Shown: piece after piece, positions 60,018 through 64,000 of the stretch
How the letters are laid out: the number at the start of each line of letters is the position of its first letter
How positions within the stretch are numbered: position 1 is the stretch's first letter
NCBI RefSeq assembly: GCF_041346945.1
Contig: NZ_CP166850.1
Span: 4,712,001-4,776,000 of the forward strand
Direction: 5' to 3'
Source of the DNA: Amycolatopsis sp. cg9
GTDB taxonomy: Bacteria; Actinomycetota; Actinomycetes; Mycobacteriales; Pseudonocardiaceae
Length of the DNA: 64,000 nucleotides
Made by a program: the position numbers and the translations under genes
Notes under the pieces: generated by a model
What the model was told of the DNA's origin: nothing
What the model saw: the letters and a program-made list of their open reading frames with translations, nothing else
Database searches by the model: none

Positions 60018-60217
60018 ACCTCCGGGTGCGCCGCGGACACGGCCCGCGTGGCGCCGGACACCCGGCGCCGCCGCGATCGGAGCACCTCCGGGTGCGTCGC
60101 GCCGCCGCGATACGTGCGCTCGGCGGGGACCGCTTCGCCGCCGCGCTCGCGCCGCAGAACGTCGCGGCGCCCGCCCAGGTCCGCGCCACCGAACCTCCGG
60201 GTGCGCCGCGGACACGG
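60018..60217. repeat. Direct repeats in the dxr upstream region
   Basis: An exact 25-bp repeat starting ACCTCCGGGTGCG lies at 60018-60042 and 60193-60217. A 13-bp partial copy is at 60084-60096. The whole 269-bp spacer before dxr (59970-60238) is otherwise extremely GC-rich and I see no gene in it. Confidence 0.75.
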
Positions 60218-60238
60218 GCCGCGCGACAATGACCGGCG

Positions 60239-61441
60239 ATGACTACCTCGCGAAGCGTTCTCGTGCTCGGCTCGACCGGGTCCATCGGTGTGCAGGCCCT
60301 CGACGTCGCGGCCCGCAACCCGCACCTGTTCCGGGTGGCCGGGATCGCCGCCGGCGGGGCGGACCCGGGCGCGCTCGCCGCGCAGGCGCTCGCCCACGGG
60401 GTCGACGCGGTCGCCGTGACCAAGGCCACGGCCGCCGAAGACGTGCAGCTCGCGCTGTACGCCGAGGCGCAGAAGCGCGGTTACGCCCAGGGTGACTTCA
60501 AGCTGCCGCGGCTCTTCGCGGGCTCCGACGCCGTCACCGAGCTGATCGACGCCGTCGAGGTCGACACCGTCCTCAACGCCCTGCCCGGCTCCCGCGGCCT
60601 CGAGCCCACGCTCAAAGCGCTCGCCACCGGCGCCACCCTCGCGCTCGCGAACAAGGAGTCGCTGATCGCCGGCGGGCCGCTCGTGCTCGCCGCGGCCAAG
60701 CCCGGCCAGCTGGTGCCCGTCGACTCCGAGCACTCCGCGATCGCCCAGGCCCTGCGCGCCGGGCGCAAGGACGAGGTCGCCCGGCTCGTGCTCACCGCGT
60801 CCGGTGGTCCCTTCCGCGGCCGCAAGCGCGCCGAGCTGGCCGGGGTCACCGTCGAGCAGGCGATGGCGCACCCGACGTGGTCGATGGGCCCGCTGATCAC
60901 CATCAACTCCGCGACCCTGGTCAACAAGGGCCTGGAGCTGATCGAGGCGGCGCTGCTGTTCGACATCGAGCCGGCGCGGATCGACGTCACCGTGCACCCG
61001 CAGTCGATCGTGCACTCGATGGTGACCTTCACCGACGGCTCGACGATCGCCCAGGCCAGCCCGCCCGACATGCGGCTGCCGATCGCGCTCGCGCTGCACT
61101 GGCCCGACCGGGTGCCCGACGCCGCACCGGCCTGCACCTGGGACAAGGCCGCGACCTGGACCTTCGAGCCGCTCGACGACGAGGCCTTCCCGGCCGTCGA
61201 GCTGGCCCGCCACTGCGGCACCGAGGGCGGCTGCCTGCCCGCCGTCTACAACGCGGCCAACGAGGAGCTCGTGTCCGCCTTCCTGGCGCAGAACACCAGC
61301 TTCACGTCGATAGTGGACACTGTTTCCGAGGTGGTGGGAGCCGCCGACGAGTGGCGTCGCGAACCGCGCGACGTCGACGACGTTCTCGCCGCCGAGCGCT
61401 GGGCTCGCGCGCGGGCCGGTTCGATCATCGAGGGGAAGTAG
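60239..61441 (+). CDS. dxr: 1-deoxy-D-xylulose 5-phosphate reductoisomerase
   Basis: The 400-aa enzyme makes MEP from DXP with NADPH, the first committed MEP-pathway step. It has [22 protein letters not shown] (NADPH binding), [41 protein letters not shown] (metal-binding Asp and Glu), [10 protein letters not shown] and the flexible-loop [17 protein letters not shown]. Length is normal. It is followed 3 bp later by the site-2 protease gene, and ispG lies beyond, a conserved actinobacterial order. The start at 60239 lacks a clear ribosome site. Confidence 0.97.
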   Translation: MTTSRSVLVLGSTGSIGVQALDVAARNPHLFRVAGIAAGGADPGALAAQALAHGVDAVAVTKATAAEDVQLALYAEAQKRGYAQGDFKLPRLFAGSDAVTELIDAVEVDTVLNALPGSRGLEPTLKALATGATLALANKESLIAGGPLVLAAAKPGQLVPVDSEHSAIAQALRAGRKDEVARLVLTASGGPFRGRKRAELAGVTVEQAMAHPTWSMGPLITINSATLVNKGLELIEAALLFDIEPARIDVTVHPQSIVHSMVTFTDGSTIAQASPPDMRLPIALALHWPDRVPDAAPACTWDKAATWTFEPLDDEAFPAVELARHCGTEGGCLPAVYNAANEELVSAFLAQNTSFTSIVDTVSEVVGAADEWRREPRDVDDVLAAERWARARAGSIIEGK

Positions 61442-61444
61442 CGG

Positions 61445-62665
61445 GTGTCCTACATCATCGGTGTGGTGCTCTTCGCGCTGGGGATCTGTGTCTCGGTCGC
61501 GCTGCACGAGGCCGGGCACATGCTGACCGCGAAGGCCTTCGGCATGAAGGTCCGCCGGTACTTCGTGGGCTTCGGGCCCACGGTCTTCTCGTGGCGCCGC
61601 GGCGAGACGGAGTACGGCCTGAAGTGGATCCCGCTCGGCGGGTTCTGCGACATCGCCGGCATGACCGCGCTCGACGAGGTGACGCCGGACGAGGCGCCGC
61701 GCGCGATGTGGCGGTTCAAGACCTGGAAGCGCACGGTCGTGATGTCGGCCGGGTCGATCACCCACTTCATCCTGGGCTTCGTGGTGCTCTACCTGATGGC
61801 CGTGACGATGGGCCTGCCGAACCTCACGCCGCCCCCGGCGGTGCTGTCGGCCACGTCGTGCGCCCAGTCGATCACGACCGAAGAGCAGGCCAAGGCGCAG
61901 GCGCAGAACCCCACCTGCGCCGCCGACGCGCTCACCCCGGCCAGGACGGCCGGTCTCCAAGCGGGCGACAAGATCCTGTCCGTCGGCGGGAAGCCGATCG
62001 CGAGCTGGGACGAGATGCTCACCGCGGTCCAGGCCACCAGCGGTCCGACCGCGTTCGAGGTGCAACGCGGCGAGCAGCGGCTTTCGTTCACCGTTGACGT
62101 GCCGAAGGTGCAGCGCTGGACCAGCGAAGGCGTCAAAGAGGTCGGCATGATCGGTGCTTCGCCGCAGAAGTCCTCGGCGACCACGCAGTACGGCCCGGTC
62201 GCCGCGGTCGGCGCCACGTTCAGCTTCACCGGCACGATGTTCGCCGAGACGGCGCAGCGGCTCGTCGAGTTCCCGGAGCGCATCCCCGCCGTGGTCACCG
62301 CGATCTTCGGCGGCGAGCGCGACCCGAACACCCCGGTCAGCGTCGTCGGCGCCAGCCGGATCGGCGGCGAGGCCGTCGAGCGGGGCATCTGGGTGCTGTT
62401 CTTCTTCCTGCTGGCCAGCCTGAACTTCTTCATCGGCGTGTTCAACCTGCTGCCGCTGCTGCCGCTCGACGGCGGGCACATCGCGGTGGTCTGGTACGAG
62501 CGCGTCCGCGACTGGATCCGCGCCCGGCGGGGCAAGGCGGCGGGCGGGCCCGTCGACTACACGCGGTTGTCCGGGATCACGATGGTCCTGGTGCTCATCG
62601 GGGGCGCGGTGACGCTACTCACGGTGACAGCGGACATCGTCAACCCGATTCGTATCGGGCAGTAG
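61445..62665 (+). CDS. rip1: Site-2 intramembrane metalloprotease (Rip1/RseP family)
   Basis: The 406-aa protease has HEAGH in the first helix (CVSVALHEAGHMLTAKAFGMK) and the second-site LLPLLPLDGGHIAVVWYE. A PDZ domain sits between (ARTAGLQAGDKILSVGGKPIASWDEMLTAV). It cleaves membrane-bound anti-sigma factors in mycobacteria. The GTG start lies 3 bp after dxr, so they are co-translated. Confidence 0.95.
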   Translation: MSYIIGVVLFALGICVSVALHEAGHMLTAKAFGMKVRRYFVGFGPTVFSWRRGETEYGLKWIPLGGFCDIAGMTALDEVTPDEAPRAMWRFKTWKRTVVMSAGSITHFILGFVVLYLMAVTMGLPNLTPPPAVLSATSCAQSITTEEQAKAQAQNPTCAADALTPARTAGLQAGDKILSVGGKPIASWDEMLTAVQATSGPTAFEVQRGEQRLSFTVDVPKVQRWTSEGVKEVGMIGASPQKSSATTQYGPVAAVGATFSFTGTMFAETAQRLVEFPERIPAVVTAIFGGERDPNTPVSVVGASRIGGEAVERGIWVLFFFLLASLNFFIGVFNLLPLLPLDGGHIAVVWYERVRDWIRARRGKAAGGPVDYTRLSGITMVLVLIGGAVTLLTVTADIVNPIRIGQ

Positions 62666-62682
62666 CCGCCACGGAGGGGTTG

Positions 62683-62712
62683 CGGCCCGTCCCTGGCGGG
62701 CCACACGGGCCG
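62683..62712 (+). terminator. Hairpin between rip1 and ispG
   Basis: CGGCCCGT (62683-62690) pairs with ACGGGCCG (62705-62712). It lies 17 bp after the rip1 stop and may partly separate ispG from the upstream operon. Confidence 0.4.
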
Positions 62713-62766
62713 TAATGCTGCTCACCGTGACGGTTGACATGGTGAAGGTGGCCCGGTCGGGGTAGG

Positions 62767-62772
62767 TACGCT
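62767..62772 (+). promoter_or_regulatory. -10 element of a likely leaderless ispG promoter
   Basis: TACGCT lies exactly 7 bp before the ispG GTG, the geometry of leaderless actinobacterial starts, and no Shine-Dalgarno-like sequence precedes the GTG. TTGACA at 62734-62739 is too far upstream to be its -35 with normal spacing. Confidence 0.45.
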
Positions 62773-62779
62773 GGAAACC

Positions 62780-63931
62780 GTGACCGTCGCACTCGGTATG
62801 CCCGCCCTGCCCCCGCCCGTCCTCTCCGAGCGCCGCAAGACCCGCCAGCTCCAGGTGGGCCCGGTCGGCGTCGGGAGCGACTTCCCGATCTCCGTCCAGT
62901 CGATGACGACGACGCTCACCTCCGACGTCAACGCGACGCTGCAGCAGATCGCCGAGCTGACCGCGGCGGGCTGCGACATCGTCCGCGTCGCGTGCCCGTC
63001 GGCCGACGACGCCGAGGCGCTGCCCGCGATCGCGAAGAAGTCGCAGATCCCGGTGATCGCCGACATCCACTTCCAGCCGAAGTACGTCTTCGCGGCGATC
63101 GAGGCCGGCTGCGCGGCGGTGCGCGTGAACCCGGGCAACATCCGGAAGTTCGACGACCAGGTCAAGGAGATCGCGCAGGCCGCGAAGGACCACGGGACGC
63201 CGATCCGGATCGGCGTCAACGCCGGTTCGCTCGACAAGCGGATCATGGACAAGTACGGCAAGGCGACGCCGGAAGCGCTCGCGGAGTCGGCGCTGTGGGA
63301 GGCGTCGCTGTTCGCCGAGCACGACTTCCACGACATCAAGATCTCGGTGAAGCACAACGACCCGGTGGTCATGGTGCGCGCGTACGAGATCCTCGCCGAG
63401 CAGTGCGACTACCCGCTGCACCTCGGCGTCACCGAGGCCGGGCCGGCGTTCCAGGGCACCATCAAGTCGGCGGTCGCGTTCGGCGCGCTGCTGCGCCAGG
63501 GCATCGGCGACACGATCCGCGTTTCGCTGTCCGCGCCGCCGGTCGAAGAGGTCAAGGTCGGCATCCAGATCCTGCAGTCGCTGAACCTCAAGCAGCGCAA
63601 GCTGGAGATCGTGTCGTGCCCCTCGTGCGGGCGCGCGCAGGTGGACGTCTACACGCTCGCCGAGCAGGTCACGGCCGGGCTCGAGGGCATGGAGATCCCG
63701 CTGCGCGTGGCCGTCATGGGCTGCGTCGTCAACGGCCCGGGCGAGGCCCGCGAGGCCGATCTGGGTGTCGCGTCCGGCAACGGCAAGGGCCAGATCTTCG
63801 TCAAGGGCGAGGTCATCAAGACCGTGCCCGAGCACGCGATCGTCGAGACGCTCATCGAAGAGGCCATGCGCATCGCCGAAGAGACGGGCGAGACCCTCGG
63901 CGAGGGCGCCCCGGTCGTGACCGCCGGCTGA
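62780..63931 (+). CDS. ispG: 4-hydroxy-3-methylbut-2-enyl diphosphate synthase
   Basis: The 383-aa iron-sulfur enzyme converts MEcPP to HMBPP. It has [47 protein letters not shown] and [12 protein letters not shown]. The 4Fe-4S ligands are in [12 protein letters not shown] and [16 protein letters not shown]. It is the penultimate MEP-pathway step and completes the dxr-rip1-ispG block. Third positions are uniformly GC-rich. A strong terminator follows. Confidence 0.97.
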   Translation: MTVALGMPALPPPVLSERRKTRQLQVGPVGVGSDFPISVQSMTTTLTSDVNATLQQIAELTAAGCDIVRVACPSADDAEALPAIAKKSQIPVIADIHFQPKYVFAAIEAGCAAVRVNPGNIRKFDDQVKEIAQAAKDHGTPIRIGVNAGSLDKRIMDKYGKATPEALAESALWEASLFAEHDFHDIKISVKHNDPVVMVRAYEILAEQCDYPLHLGVTEAGPAFQGTIKSAVAFGALLRQGIGDTIRVSLSAPPVEEVKVGIQILQSLNLKQRKLEIVSCPSCGRAQVDVYTLAEQVTAGLEGMEIPLRVAVMGCVVNGPGEAREADLGVASGNGKGQIFVKGEVIKTVPEHAIVETLIEEAMRIAEETGETLGEGAPVVTAG

Positions 63932-63938
63932 GTTTTCC

Positions 63939-63979
63939 GCTGAAGCCCTCCTCACCTTCGCGGTGAGGAGGGCTTCAGC
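63939..63979 (+). terminator. Perfect 18-bp stem terminator
   Basis: GCTGAAGCCCTCCTCACC (63939-63956) and its exact complement (63962-63979) flank TTCGC, 7 bp after the ispG stop. Confidence 0.9.
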
Positions 63980-64000
63980 GCGTCTTCAGCCCTGCAGGTG

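Noticed and set aside
1-64000. tRNA, rRNA, insertion sequence, integrase or CRISPR features
   Set aside because: None could be supported by reading; no transposase or integrase motifs and no tRNA-like cloverleaf with CCA or T-loop signatures were noticed.

Overview
The window is high-GC actinobacterial chromosome. Coding frames have strongly GC-biased third positions, GTG starts and 4-bp GTGA/ATGA overlaps are frequent, and the right end carries the dxr - rip1 - ispG order typical of Actinobacteria. The mix of SARP/BTAD regulators, STAND NTPases, a P450, DHA2 exporters and a giant RHS protein suggests a Pseudonocardiaceae-type organism such as Amycolatopsis; this assignment is inference. I saw no rRNA, tRNA, CRISPR array, insertion sequence or integrase.

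Layout. 1-7.2 kb: an Lrp/AsnC regulator with a TPP-dependent transketolase/E1-like enzyme, a lipoprotein, an unknown 310-aa protein, a short BTAD regulator and an SMI1/KNR4 protein. 7.3-8.7 kb: rlmN and a small ORF. 8.7-13.5 kb: a two-gene conflict (defence-like) module on the minus strand, an MTA/SAH-nucleosidase-like effector translationally coupled to a 1280-aa NACHT/STAND NTPase with a long helical-repeat tail. The effector's last residues and the NTPase's first residues carry the same short motif. 13.6-16.5 kb: a divergent TetR/SRPBCC pair and a coupled ImmA/IrrE-like metallopeptidase plus MAB_1171c-type membrane protein. 16.6-21.2 kb: two large coupled genes of unknown function (1085 and 433 aa).

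21.4-45.3 kb is metabolic and regulatory: FAD monooxygenase, Tat-lipoprotein intradiol dioxygenase, MerR and DHA2 exporter, an Asp-box propeller coupled to a MoaD-like protein, two DGPF (YCII) proteins with an ECF42-type sigma factor, a membrane protein-XRE-oxidoreductase operon, enoyl-CoA hydratase with TetR, ArsC-like protein, threonine synthase, a divergent EXPERA/DUF1295 membrane pair, SDR, LysR with P450, an alpha/beta hydrolase, an AfsR-like XRE-SARP-NB-ARC-TPR regulator, a methyltransferase and a MocR regulator.

45.7-58.9 kb: a second DHA2 exporter behind a double palindromic operator, a secreted beta-propeller lectin-like protein, and a 3027-aa secreted RHS/YD-repeat polymorphic toxin with a ParB-like tip and no visible immunity gene. 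59.0-64.0 kb: a secreted cyclophilin, a DUF2631-type membrane protein, then dxr, rip1 and ispG. The last block is conserved housekeeping (MEP isoprenoid pathway and site-2 proteolysis); the most unusual biology lies at 8.7-13.5, 16.6-21.2 and 49.8-58.9 kb.
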